Below, piece after piece: positions 26,511 through 34,321 of a stretch of 64,000 nucleotides of DNA. Positions within the stretch are counted from its first letter, which is position 1, and each line of letters begins with the position of its first letter. The position numbers and the translations under genes were made by a program. The stretch spans positions 340,150 to 404,149 of the forward strand of contig NZ_JAUNEJ010000002.1 in NCBI RefSeq assembly GCF_030525615.1, written 5' to 3'. The notes under the pieces were generated by a model. It had not been told where the DNA came from. It did no database searches and saw nothing but the letters and a program-made list of their open reading frames with translations. This DNA is from Cutibacterium sp. (GTDB lineage Bacteria > Actinomycetota > Actinomycetes > Propionibacteriales > Propionibacteriaceae).

Positions 26511-26834
26511 TCAGGCCGCGTGCTGGCAGGTCGGGCAGGTGCAATCCTCACACGTACAGCTGCCGCAGGAATCATCACAATGGCCACACTGGCACTTCTT
26601 GTGATCGCAGGTCGGGCAGGTGCAATCTTCACACGTACAGCTGGCGCAAGAATCATCACAATGGCCACACTGGCACGTGGTGCACTCGTCATAGTGGCCG
26701 TCATGCTCGTGGTGAGCGTGGCCGTCGTGGAGGTAATCCACGTGATCGTGATGAATAACAGCCTCGTGGCCACACTTCGGGCCGTGAGTGTGATGATGTG
26801 TCTCGGCGGGACGATGCTCAGTGGTGACAGTCAT
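26511..26834 (-). CDS. Cys/His-rich metallothionein-like metal-binding protein
   Basis: A 107-residue soluble protein with 20 Cys and 19 His, and no hydrophobic segment. Residues 1-50 are His-rich (HHHTHGPKCGH, HHDHVDYLHDGHAHHEHDGH). Residues 54-103 are two near-identical modules of nine Cys each, with pattern CxCGHCDDSCxSCTCEDCTC-PTC (54-76 and 81-103), joined by DHKK. The density and CxC/CxxC spacing are those of a metallothionein. GGAG lies about 7 nt before the ATG, and the gene overlaps the end of the SmtB-like repressor gene by 17 bp, so the two are translated from one mRNA. The pairing recalls the smtB-smtA arrangement of cyanobacteria. I recall similar His-rich N-terminal segments in small actinobacterial proteins of unknown function but cannot verify this. 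Zinc buffering is the best inference. Confidence 0.8.
   Translation of the reverse strand: MTVTTEHRPAETHHHTHGPKCGHEAVIHHDHVDYLHDGHAHHEHDGHYDECTTCQCGHCDDSCASCTCEDCTCPTCDHKKCQCGHCDDSCGSCTCEDCTCPTCQHAA
26526..26676. repeat. 70-bp direct repeat encoding the two Cys modules
   Basis: The sequences 26526-26595 and 26607-26676 (period 81 bp) differ at only about three positions. They encode the two nine-Cys modules of the metallothionein-like protein, so the second module arose by recent duplication. Confidence 0.9.
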
Positions 26835-27132
26835 GGCCGTGCTCCTTCATGTGGTTGAAGGCGTCCAAAAAGATGGACGCCACGTGGTCGTCAATGAGCG
26901 AGTACATGGCCTTCTGCCCGTCCTTACGCGCGGATACGAGATGCGCGTTTCTCAGCACCTTCAGGTGATGGGAGACCAACGGCTGCTTAACACCGACGAT
27001 CTCCGACAGCTCTCCGACCGATGCCTCACCATCAGTGAGTCGATTGACAATCCGTGCCCGAATCGGATTGGCCAAGGCGGAGAACAACCGAACGACGGGA
27101 TCGAATTCCCTCGGTTCCACGTCCTTGCTCAT
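26818..27132 (-). CDS. ArsR/SmtB-family zinc-type repressor
   Basis: A 104-residue winged-helix ArsR-family regulator with recognition helix VKQPLVSHHLKVLR (about 48-61). The C-terminal helix holds Asp81, His83, His94 and Glu97: exactly the D-x-H-x10-H-x2-E spacing of the alpha-5 zinc site of SmtB. The tail EHGHDCHH adds more ligands. There is no alpha-3 Cys pair of the ArsR/CadC kind, so zinc (or cobalt) is more likely than arsenic or cadmium. The ATG at 27132 is chosen; the open frame begins at a TTG at 27168 inside the likely operator. It overlaps the metallothionein-like gene downstream and is divergent from a small membrane protein gene. Confidence 0.9.
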   Translation of the reverse strand: MSKDVEPREFDPVVRLFSALANPIRARIVNRLTDGEASVGELSEIVGVKQPLVSHHLKVLRNAHLVSARKDGQKAMYSLIDDHVASIFLDAFNHMKEHGHDCHH

Positions 27133-27174
27133 ATCCACAACTGTATATGCTGATTCTTTTATATGCAACTATTT

Positions 27175-27192
27175 TGATGGTTATCATTCTCA
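27175..27192. promoter_or_regulatory. Candidate metal-regulator operator
   Basis: TGATGGTTATCA (27175-27186) is an inverted repeat with TGAT/ATCA arms; overlapping it, 27178-27192 read on the minus strand matches a Zur-type box (TGAAAATGATTTTCA) at 11 of 15 positions. It lies between the divergent repressor and membrane-protein genes. Either the SmtB-like protein or a Zur could bind. A direct repeat TATATGC (27144 and 27160) lies nearby. Confidence 0.35.
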
Positions 27193-27238
27193 CCAATCCC
27201 TTGACGGGGCGTCGCGGCTTAGCACTTAGACTCGGGTT

Positions 27239-27556
27239 ATGAAGTTGAACAAGGCTCAAGACGTCAACACCGCCGAAGTAGCCGCTCTCGGCCTGGTTGG
27301 AGGCTGGCTCACGGCCCGCGCCACCGGTGTCCGCGGACTCGGCGGAGTGGTGCTCGCCGCTGCTGGTGGCTGGGCTGGTCGCACCTGGCTGGTCAAGAGC
27401 GGTCCGACGGTGGCCGGCATTCTGGGAGCGACTTATCTGGGTGCTTTTGGTGTCTCCCACGCATTGGCGAAAAAGATCGGCGCATGGCCGGCCGTCCTCA
27501 CCGTGACCGCTGCCACCTGCACCGCATGTCACTACCTGTGCGACGCCAAGGAGTGA
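27239..27556 (+). CDS. Small membrane protein of unknown function
   Basis: A 105-residue protein I do not recognise. It has three hydrophobic stretches (about 15-30, 34-50 and 57-75) and a weaker C-terminal one that ends TCTACHYLCDAKE, with three Cys and a His near the C-terminus. It starts at the ATG at 27239, close to the divergent metal-repressor gene, and its stop overlaps the GTG start of the DNA glycosylase gene by 4 bp. The shared divergent promoter makes a metal-related role possible, but nothing in the sequence proves it. Confidence 0.7.
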   Translation: MKLNKAQDVNTAEVAALGLVGGWLTARATGVRGLGGVVLAAAGGWAGRTWLVKSGPTVAGILGATYLGAFGVSHALAKKIGAWPAVLTVTAATCTACHYLCDAKE

Positions 27557-28122
27557 TCGACCTCTCGGCTCCCGCCACCGAGGTTGCTCCGCAGCTCCTT
27601 GGGGCGACGATCTGGCGCGGACAAGTGGGAATTCTCCTCACCGAGGTCGAGGCCTATATGGGGTCTGACGATCCCGCTTCTCACGCTTTCCGCGGCCCCA
27701 CTCCACGCTCCCGCGTGATGTTCGGACCACCCTCACACGTCTACGTGTATCTCTCCTACGGTATGCACCACTGTGTGAATCTCGTCTGCTCCCCCAATGG
27801 CGTCGCCTCGGCTGTTTTGCTGCGCGGCGGTCGGGTCATAGCCGGGGAGGACGAGGCTCGGCTGCGCCGCGGCGGCGTTCCCGAGAACCGTCTTGCCTGT
27901 GGGCCGGGAAATATCGGCTCGGCCTTGGGAACAACTCTCGCGGAGTCGGGGGACCCCGTAGAGCTCATCGATGCCGACACCCTCTCCACCTGGCGGCTCC
28001 AACCTGCCGCCCACCCTGTCGAATTTCGTCAAGGGCCTCGGGTAGGCATCAGCAGGAACGTCGACGCCCCCTGGCGGTGGTGGATCCCCAACGACCCCAC
28101 TGTCTCTGGGCCTCGAAAGTAG
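27553..28122 (+). CDS. DNA-3-methyladenine glycosylase (MPG/AAG type)
   Basis: A 189-residue alkyladenine DNA glycosylase, which removes alkylated purines in base-excision repair. Family motifs are LTEVEAYMG, DPASHAFRGPTPR, YVYLSYGMHHCVN and CGPGNIGSALG; Glu in TEVEAY is the catalytic base. The GTG at 27553 is chosen because AAGGAG lies just before it and it overlaps the previous stop (GTGA), while the frame upstream shows no homology. Co-translated with the small membrane protein. Confidence 0.9.
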   Translation: MIDLSAPATEVAPQLLGATIWRGQVGILLTEVEAYMGSDDPASHAFRGPTPRSRVMFGPPSHVYVYLSYGMHHCVNLVCSPNGVASAVLLRGGRVIAGEDEARLRRGGVPENRLACGPGNIGSALGTTLAESGDPVELIDADTLSTWRLQPAAHPVEFRQGPRVGISRNVDAPWRWWIPNDPTVSGPRK

Positions 28123-28320
28123 GAATCCGACCCACACAACACCTCGAAGCGCCCCTTTCACCCTTCGCTCTGCTCACCGTGTCGAAAAACCCCAGCTACC
28201 CGAGAGGATCGGCACACAACAGACACAGCCTCTCGCGGGCCGGGATTATTCGACACGAGATGGGAAGAAAGCGGAGACGTGGGGTCTAAGACGGGGTTCT
28301 AAGGCAGGGGGCCACCTGGT

Positions 28321-28375
28321 GTAGCTGCGCATGACGTTGCTTACGCCTGTGGGGAGTAGCGTCATGCGCGACTAC
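28321..28375. repeat. Dispersed palindromic repeat, copy 1
   Basis: An imperfect inverted repeat: the arm 28321-28342 begins GTAGCTGCGCATGACGTTGC, and the complement of 28354-28375 begins GTAGTCGCGCATGACGCTAC. The left arm recurs at 63870-63895 (complement strand) with 2 mismatches in 25 bp. Confidence 0.7.
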
Positions 28376-28523
28376 GCCTAGGAACAAAACCCGGGACAGT
28401 TCACACCTACCCGGCACAGCCCTAGGATTCCGCAACCACACCCACGACATCACTCCTCGACGCCGGAGGATTCAAACCCCACCCTTATCTGTGAACAACC
28501 CCGAAAGTGGCCGCCATGAATAA

Positions 28524-28556
28524 GGCCGGGACCCGCCCCCACAGCAGGTCCCGGCC
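28524..28556. terminator. Terminator of the glp operon
   Basis: GGCCGGGACC pairs perfectly with GGTCCCGGCC around a 13-nt loop, 76 bp beyond the glpC stop on the minus strand. AA and TT-like flanks are short, so strength is uncertain. Confidence 0.6.
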
Positions 28557-28631
28557 AACTCCGGATCGCAGGAGGTCCGGCGAAACTGAGCCCCACACCA
28601 TCGAAGAGCGGTCTGGCTCAGCAAGTCTCGA

Positions 28632-29882
28632 CTAGTCGAACAAGTTGTCAGACAGCCCGAGCGAGTGGTGCAACAGCCACACCGGATGGACGATCTTGAC
28701 ACCCGACGACTTGGAGATCTGCCAACGGCAGGTTTCAGTGTCACACACGCCGACCCCTTCGTTGTGATCCTGCATGTGCCTGAACACCCCTGCACCGATC
28801 TTCTGAGCAACCTCGTAGCGCTCGGCCTTCAGACCGTATGTTCCGGCGATCCCACAGCACGGCTCGTTGGACTCCAACACCTTGACTCCCGGGATGAGTT
28901 CCATCAGCTGCACCGCCGGGAATCCCATACCCTGACTCTTGACCTGGCAGGGCTGGTGATAAGGAACCGTGATGTCGATCGGACGGAACTGCGAGGTGTC
29001 GAGTTCACCGTTACGGTATTCGTCCATAAGGAACTCCGAGAAGTCCCGGGAGCGCACTGACACGTCGTGCAGCCGGGGATCGTCGACGCCCATGATCTCG
29101 TGGGCCTCATGTTTCATCATGCCGACGCACGAACCTGAGGAGGACACGATCGTCAAACCCTTGCCGAGGCTGATGATCTTGTCGCACAGGTTCAGGATGT
29201 CCTTGGTGGCCCCCTCAAACAGCCCGTTCGACTGCTTGGCTAGGCCACAGCAGCCTTGCTTCGGAACGAGAACCTCGTAACCCAGGTGCTCGAGCACCTC
29301 GATGGACTTCTTGGACGTCTCGGTCTCGAAGTAGCCGCCCGCACATCCCTGGAAGAAGATGATCGGCCCCTTGGTAGCCGGTTTGGCTGGGGTGTGGTGG
29401 CGCATCCACTTGCTGAGAGTCTCGGTCTGGGCCGTCGGCATCGGGGCGTCGCGATGGACCTTGATGATCTTCTCGACGGCGATCCGAATCGGCTTCTGCT
29501 TGAGGCCCCAGTTGGCCAGCGGAGCAATCGGGGACAATACGCGTCCCTCGAGTGTCGTCAACGGGATGAGACGGTCGCGCAGCGGGACACCGTTCTGGTG
29601 CTTCATCTTCATCGCGGCCTGCTCGTTGAGTTCGGCGATCTTCACTCCCTGCGGGCAGTGCAGAGTGCAGATACCGCAGAAATTGCACCACTCGAGGGAG
29701 TGATCGACGGAAGCTCCGTCGCGGTAACGCTCGCCCTGCGGACCGTTGTACTTCGGGCCGGTGTAGAGCGGGGTGGCTTTGGCGACCGGGCACATCGTCT
29801 CGCAGATCGTGCATTTGACGCAGGCGTCGAGCGACTGGCGCGAGACCTCGTGTCCGGCGAATGTCTCCTCGATAACACCCAT
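28632..29882 (-). CDS. glpC: Anaerobic glycerol-3-phosphate dehydrogenase, subunit C
   Basis: The Fe-S membrane-anchor subunit of the GlpABC enzyme, 416 residues. Two 4Fe-4S ferredoxin motifs are at the N-terminus (CVKCTICETMCP and CNFCGICTLHCP), followed by two CCG domains with the twin-Cys motifs (GCCGLAKQS, PCCGIAGTYG) typical of heterodisulfide-reductase-like subunits. It would pass electrons from GlpAB to the menaquinone pool. The ATG at 29882 has AAAGGA upstream and lies 2 bp after the glpB stop. Confidence 0.94.
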   Translation of the reverse strand: MGVIEETFAGHEVSRQSLDACVKCTICETMCPVAKATPLYTGPKYNGPQGERYRDGASVDHSLEWCNFCGICTLHCPQGVKIAELNEQAAMKMKHQNGVPLRDRLIPLTTLEGRVLSPIAPLANWGLKQKPIRIAVEKIIKVHRDAPMPTAQTETLSKWMRHHTPAKPATKGPIIFFQGCAGGYFETETSKKSIEVLEHLGYEVLVPKQGCCGLAKQSNGLFEGATKDILNLCDKIISLGKGLTIVSSSGSCVGMMKHEAHEIMGVDDPRLHDVSVRSRDFSEFLMDEYRNGELDTSQFRPIDITVPYHQPCQVKSQGMGFPAVQLMELIPGVKVLESNEPCCGIAGTYGLKAERYEVAQKIGAGVFRHMQDHNEGVGVCDTETCRWQISKSSGVKIVHPVWLLHHSLGLSDNLFD

Positions 29883-29884
29883 AA

Positions 29885-31228
29885 TCAATTCCTTTCCTTG
29901 GTCGCAGCGGCTGCCCCGACCGACGACAGGATGGCATCGGCGGCCTTGATGGCCGAGCCGAGAGCGATACCCTCACCCGACTTCTCCTGCCACCTGGTGG
30001 CGCCGGCGATCACGCCACCGGCGGCGTAGACATTGGAATGAACGGGCTTGCCCTGGTAGGTGACGAGCATCTTCTCATCAACCTCGAGACCGCATAGGAA
30101 GAGCGGCTGCGGGGAACCCCAATAGTCGCCGTGGACCAGCTCTTCTTCCTTGACCCCCTCCGGCATGGTCACCGGAAGATCGAGAATGGTCTCGTGCAGC
30201 TTGCCGTGAGAGTCAAGTTTGAGGGCTCCAGACTCGAAACCGCCACCCGCAAGGACAACGGCGTCAGCCGTTAGCTCCTTACCGGCACCGGCGGTTCCCA
30301 CCGTCACCGAGACGACCTTCCCGTCAGCAACCTTGCAGCCAGTGACTTTGGAGCCGAGCACATAGTCAACACGCTCGTTCTTGGCGGTCACGACAAGTTT
30401 GTTGTTCAGCCGCATTCCGGGCACGCACGGCGGCAGGGACGCTATCTCGAACACCTTGGCACCGAGGATTGTGCTGACGTCAGCGAAAACCTCGTCGTGG
30501 TTGTCGATGCCGAGGACAGCTGGCAGGGCGACGATCTCACCGGGGTTGACGAATCCCTTGAGGCCCTCGGCCAACACCCGGCGGGTATGAATGTTGTCAA
30601 GGGAACGGGCGATCGCCAGGCCAGTTGCGTCGTACTCACCCTCACGGGGCTCAAAATCGACAACGACGGCGCGGGCAGAGGCGTGGCCCCCGCCGGGTAA
30701 CTCGGTGCGGTCGATGTTCTGGGCAATCAGGCCGGCATGGAAGTCCTTGTACTGGGCCAGACCAATGACAACGACCTTGTCACCGTCCTGAAGGTTGCCA
30801 TTTATCATCGAGGGCGGGACCAGCGCGGTGGGGCGAATCGCACCGACAGCGGTCGGCAGGTTGATCGTCGTCTCGCCGTCACCGACCAGGAAGGACTCAC
30901 CGACGAGCTCGCGTAGAAAATCGACCCCTTCCTTGACAGCCTCGACTCCGATCTTGGCGTAGGGGTGCTCGGGGTGTTTGGAAGCGTATTCCTTAACCGC
31001 CTGATAGGGCTTCTCAACCCGCTGCGGGGTGTAACCGAGGACGTCGATGGTGCCTTGCCCCAACTGCAGCCCGCCGACACCCTTGGTGACCAGAGTCACA
31101 CGCGCGCCGCCCCGCCGCAGACGCACAGCGGTAATCAGGCCGGCGAGGCCAGACCCGACGACGACGACGTGCGGCGCCTTGAAGCGATCGGCGGTCGGCG
31201 ACGAGAGGGAAACGGTTGCGGTGCTCAC
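29885..31228 (-). CDS. glpB: Anaerobic glycerol-3-phosphate dehydrogenase, subunit B
   Basis: The FAD/FMN-binding subunit, 447 residues. The dinucleotide-binding motif VVVGSGLAGLITAVRL starts near residue 21, and the C-terminal NVYAAGGVIAGATRW is the usual second flavin motif of GlpB. The start is GTG at 31228 with GGAGG upstream, overlapping the glpA stop by 4 bp (GTGA). It works as a heterodimer with GlpA. Confidence 0.93.
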   Translation of the reverse strand: MSTATVSLSSPTADRFKAPHVVVVGSGLAGLITAVRLRRGGARVTLVTKGVGGLQLGQGTIDVLGYTPQRVEKPYQAVKEYASKHPEHPYAKIGVEAVKEGVDFLRELVGESFLVGDGETTINLPTAVGAIRPTALVPPSMINGNLQDGDKVVVIGLAQYKDFHAGLIAQNIDRTELPGGGHASARAVVVDFEPREGEYDATGLAIARSLDNIHTRRVLAEGLKGFVNPGEIVALPAVLGIDNHDEVFADVSTILGAKVFEIASLPPCVPGMRLNNKLVVTAKNERVDYVLGSKVTGCKVADGKVVSVTVGTAGAGKELTADAVVLAGGGFESGALKLDSHGKLHETILDLPVTMPEGVKEEELVHGDYWGSPQPLFLCGLEVDEKMLVTYQGKPVHSNVYAAGGVIAGATRWQEKSGEGIALGSAIKAADAILSSVGAAAATKERN

Positions 31229-32859
31229 AGCTCGACCTCCTGCTGCGGGGTGGGAAGGTGCTCAACGTCGAAGGTTCCTTGGAAGATCCAGTCATCGAGG
31301 GCGGTCTGCCGAACCTGCTCGCCGTAGAGAATCGGCCACAGCCCAATCCAGCGATTCTTGAGGAACAACCGCAGCAAACCGGTGGCGCGCTCGGCGTCGA
31401 TGGCACCCTCCTCGACGGCGACGCCGGTGGCGCGCATCGAGCAGAAACCGCCTTGGCAGGGACCCATACCCAGACGCAGCTGACGTCGCAGATCGTCAAA
31501 GGTGGCGTCGGGCTGTTCAGCCAGCAGGTCGGTGAACATCTTGCGGCTCATGAGTTCGCACTCGCAGATGATCTGGTCATCGTGTTTTTTCGACATCGGG
31601 ACGGCTTTGGGATCACCGCCGCGAACTAAACCGGTGCTGGCGCGACGATTTTCGTTATCGCCCAGACGGTGGGTGATGAGGTAGTTCCTGCCAACCGTCG
31701 ATCCAGGCACGGCCTCGTCGGCGGTGCGGCAGGGGCGATCGTCGCCAAGCTGCTCACACATGACGTCAACGACGTTCTTGGCCATCAGACGATAAGTGGT
31801 GAGTTTGCCGCCGATGATCGACACGATCCCGTTGACGCCATCACGGGAACCGTGGTCGAGAATGCTCATGCCGCGCGACATATGACGGGTGTCAGTGGCA
31901 GCGACTCGCTTGTCCTTGAACAGTGGGCGAGCACCGGCCCAGGCATGAACGGCACGGGCCTCGCGGAATCCAGGAACCAGAACCTCACCGGAATCGAGCA
32001 TCTGCTGCACCTCGTTGCGCGGGATGGGCAGACGTTCCGGATCGTCGGCCTTGACGTCGGTGGTGCCGATGATCGACACGGTGTGTACCGGCACGAGGAT
32101 GTCGCCGTCAGCCGGGTAAATACAGCGGTTGACAACCGTGTTCACCAAGCGGTGATTCATGGCGATCATAATGCCGCGACCGGGAACGACGTCGACGTCA
32201 TGGCAGCCAACAAGTTCAGCGATACGTCCGGCCCAGGGGCCAGCGGTGTTGATGACGAATGAACAGTCGATACGAATTTGCTCGTCGTGCTTAAGGTCGT
32301 GGGCGATGACAGCGCTGATTTGATCTCCCTCGCGAATAATCTCGGTGACAGCGGTATACGTCATCACCTTGGCGCCGTACTCGATCGCGGAGTGGGCCGC
32401 ACCCCAGACCATCTGCCAGCCGTCGACCGAACCGTCCTGAACAGCGAAAGCACGCTTGATACCGGGGTTCAGCCGGGGTTCGCGGCGCAGCGCCTCGGCG
32501 GTGGAGATTTCCTCGAAAGGAACTCTGGACTTCTTCGCCCCCTCAATCCACTGATCGGAAAACTCCAGGTCGTCCTCCGGGGTGACTACGAAAAGCCCGC
32601 CGGTCTTCTCCACGGCGTCAGCGTGAATGCGCGTGACGACCTCGTTTTCCTCAGCACATTCCGTCGCCGAACCAGGGTCAGATACCACGTAGCGACCGCC
32701 GGAGTGGAGCAGGCCGTGGTACCGACCGGTCGTGCCTTGGCCGAGGTCGGCCTTGTCCAACAGAACGGCGCGGTACCCACGCATCGCGACGTCCCGCACG
32801 ACGCCCGCACCGGTGGCCCCGCCACCGATGACGACGACGTCTGCGTCCATGGTCCTCAT
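31225..32859 (-). CDS. glpA: Anaerobic glycerol-3-phosphate dehydrogenase, subunit A
   Basis: The catalytic flavoprotein, 544 residues, oxidising glycerol-3-phosphate to dihydroxyacetone phosphate. The FAD motif VVVIGGGATGAGV is at the N-terminus, with KADLGQGTTGRYHGLLHSGG typical of the GlpA/GlpD family. The C-terminal bfd-like [2Fe-2S] domain has CECELMSR and GPCQGGFC. The ATG at 32859 is chosen for GGGAG 7-8 nt upstream; the frame is open to 33027 without homology. First gene of glpABC. Confidence 0.94.
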   Translation of the reverse strand: MRTMDADVVVIGGGATGAGVVRDVAMRGYRAVLLDKADLGQGTTGRYHGLLHSGGRYVVSDPGSATECAEENEVVTRIHADAVEKTGGLFVVTPEDDLEFSDQWIEGAKKSRVPFEEISTAEALRREPRLNPGIKRAFAVQDGSVDGWQMVWGAAHSAIEYGAKVMTYTAVTEIIREGDQISAVIAHDLKHDEQIRIDCSFVINTAGPWAGRIAELVGCHDVDVVPGRGIMIAMNHRLVNTVVNRCIYPADGDILVPVHTVSIIGTTDVKADDPERLPIPRNEVQQMLDSGEVLVPGFREARAVHAWAGARPLFKDKRVAATDTRHMSRGMSILDHGSRDGVNGIVSIIGGKLTTYRLMAKNVVDVMCEQLGDDRPCRTADEAVPGSTVGRNYLITHRLGDNENRRASTGLVRGGDPKAVPMSKKHDDQIICECELMSRKMFTDLLAEQPDATFDDLRRQLRLGMGPCQGGFCSMRATGVAVEEGAIDAERATGLLRLFLKNRWIGLWPILYGEQVRQTALDDWIFQGTFDVEHLPTPQQEVEL

Positions 32860-33273
32860 TGAATGCTCCCTTCGAAACCATCCGGCATGTGGGGTGTGAC
32901 GTAAGGGGTTCTCGCTGCCCCGCCGTCGTTGCCAGGTACGTGTCAAGATTAGGTAAACCCATGGGTCACAACCACCAAAACCGGCTTTTGTGCATGTTCG
33001 TGCACACTTCCAGGAACAGACGTGCACACGGCTTCACAACGCCATTTGCACCTAGCTACGCCATGGATTCAGCGCCACAATTTAGACAATACACAGCTTG
33101 TTTAAATAGCAGAATCGCGATTGAAAAATAACCGCTCGTTCTCACTCAAGAGGAATTCTTACCGCGCCATCACGTGGTTTGACAGATATGGCCACTCACA
33201 GCTGAACCCGGCCTCCAACGACGTATTTTTGCCGCCGGGGCCGGGCTCGATGTCACAACGCTGCAAGCGAACG
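32860..33273. other. glpA promoter region
   Basis: About 410 bp upstream of glpA and downstream of the hydroxyacid dehydrogenase gene. It includes the GTGCACAC pair (32989-33029) and an AT-rich stretch around 33075-33130. No gene is seen. Confidence 0.5.
32989..33029. promoter_or_regulatory. Candidate glp operator with paired GTGCACAC sites
   Basis: GTGCACAC occurs at 33000-33007 and 33022-33029, 22 bp apart (two helical turns). The first lies within an imperfect palindrome TGTGCATGTTCGTGCACA (32989-33006). The site is about 130-170 bp upstream of glpA. A glycerol-responsive repressor is the natural candidate; this is inference. Confidence 0.4.
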
Positions 33274-34239
33274 TCACTCCACCGGAGTTTCGGCTGGCTC
33301 ACCCGACAGCACCTTGGCGATATTGCGAGCAGCCAATCGGCTCATGGCCTCGCGAGTCGGCAGCGCGGCAGAACCGATATGCGGCAGCAGCACTACGTTC
33401 TCCATCGTCAGCAGGTCCTCAGTAATCGTCGGCTCATCCTCGAAGACATCCAGACCGGCACCAGCGATCAACCCGGTCTTGAGGGCCTTGACGAGGGCGG
33501 CCTCATCAACACAGGCGCCACGAGCGGTATTGACGAGATAGGCAGTCTTCTTCATCGCGTTCAGAGCGTTCTCGTCGATGATGTGGCGGGTCTCCTCGGT
33601 GAGCGGACAGTGCAGGGACACTACGTCAGAGGCAGCCAGAAGCTCGTCGAGGTCGACGCGACGAGTCGGCTGCGTGTTGGGATTGACGGCATCAATCGCC
33701 GCGACGTTCTTCTGGTGGCGGGCGTTGTAGATGACGTTCATGCCGAAAGCCGCACCGCGTCGCGCCATCGCCTCGCCGATCTGTCCCAGCCCGATAATGC
33801 CGAGGGTTGCCCCCTGCAGGCCGGCACCCAGCATGAAGGTGTGGTCGTAACGCCACGCCTTTCCGGCACGCACCCAGCGCTCGGCCTCGCCAGTGCGTCG
33901 GGTGACTTCGAGCAGCAACGTGAAAGCGAGGTCGGCAGTGGTCTCATGGAGGACGCCCGGGGTCGCGGTGACGACGACTCCAGCCTGCTTGGCGGCCCCC
34001 AGATCAATGTTGTTGAAACCAGCGGCGCATTGCCCGATGACCTTGAGTTTGGCGGCCTTACCGATCATCTCAGCGTCGAGAGGGTCCGACAGGCTGGTCA
34101 ACAGCGCGTCAGCAGTGGCAATGTGGTCGGCGAGTTCCTGACGGTCCATGAAATGGTCGCCGCCCACGATTTCGTGACCGGGAAGCTCCTCGTTGACAAC
34201 GGACATGAGTTGCGGTGCGGTGACGATAATGCGAGCCAT
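33274..34239 (-). CDS. D-2-hydroxyacid dehydrogenase (glyoxylate/hydroxypyruvate reductase type)
   Basis: A 321-residue NAD(P)-dependent D-2-hydroxyacid dehydrogenase. The Rossmann motif is GIIGLGQIGEAMARR, with the catalytic Arg in VNTARGACVDE, Glu in VFEDEP and His in LLPHIGSA. The nucleotide motif continues into YNARHQK, which resembles NADPH-preferring glyoxylate/hydroxypyruvate reductases. The ATG at 34239 is chosen because homology begins there (MARIIVTAP); the frame upstream runs into the divergent marR promoter. Physiological substrate uncertain. Confidence 0.88.
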   Translation of the reverse strand: MARIIVTAPQLMSVVNEELPGHEIVGGDHFMDRQELADHIATADALLTSLSDPLDAEMIGKAAKLKVIGQCAAGFNNIDLGAAKQAGVVVTATPGVLHETTADLAFTLLLEVTRRTGEAERWVRAGKAWRYDHTFMLGAGLQGATLGIIGLGQIGEAMARRGAAFGMNVIYNARHQKNVAAIDAVNPNTQPTRRVDLDELLAASDVVSLHCPLTEETRHIIDENALNAMKKTAYLVNTARGACVDEAALVKALKTGLIAGAGLDVFEDEPTITEDLLTMENVVLLPHIGSAALPTREAMSRLAARNIAKVLSGEPAETPVE

Positions 34240-34289
34240 GGCATTACTGTAGGTGACCACTACCCGCTGCAACAGCAGCGTCGCCCACA

Positions 34290-34308
34290 TTGGTGCAATG
34301 TGCAACAA
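34290..34308. promoter_or_regulatory. Palindromic operator, probably for the adjacent MarR
   Basis: TTGGTGCAATGTGCAACAA is an imperfect palindrome with arms TTGNTGCA and TGCANCAA. It sits 14 bp before the marR start and 50 bp before the divergent dehydrogenase start. Location and symmetry are typical of MarR autoregulation. Confidence 0.55.
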
Positions 34309-34321
34309 TTCCACTGTGCAG

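Larger units (their letters stand above)
28123..28631. other. Intergenic region between the glycosylase gene and glpC
   Basis: About 500 bp between convergent genes. It holds the palindromic repeat at 28321-28375 and hairpins next to glpC at 28524-28556, with a further CTGAGCC/GGCTCAG pair at about 28586-28620. No credible gene is seen. Confidence 0.5.

Noticed and set aside
27484..27552. N-terminal extension of the 3-methyladenine glycosylase
   Set aside because: These codons overlap the small membrane protein gene in another frame; a GTG with a ribosome binding site at 27553 explains the start.
28465..28490. A tRNA T-arm-like string on the minus strand (GGTTTGAATCC)
   Set aside because: The invariant C56 is replaced and no acceptor, D or anticodon stem can be formed around it.
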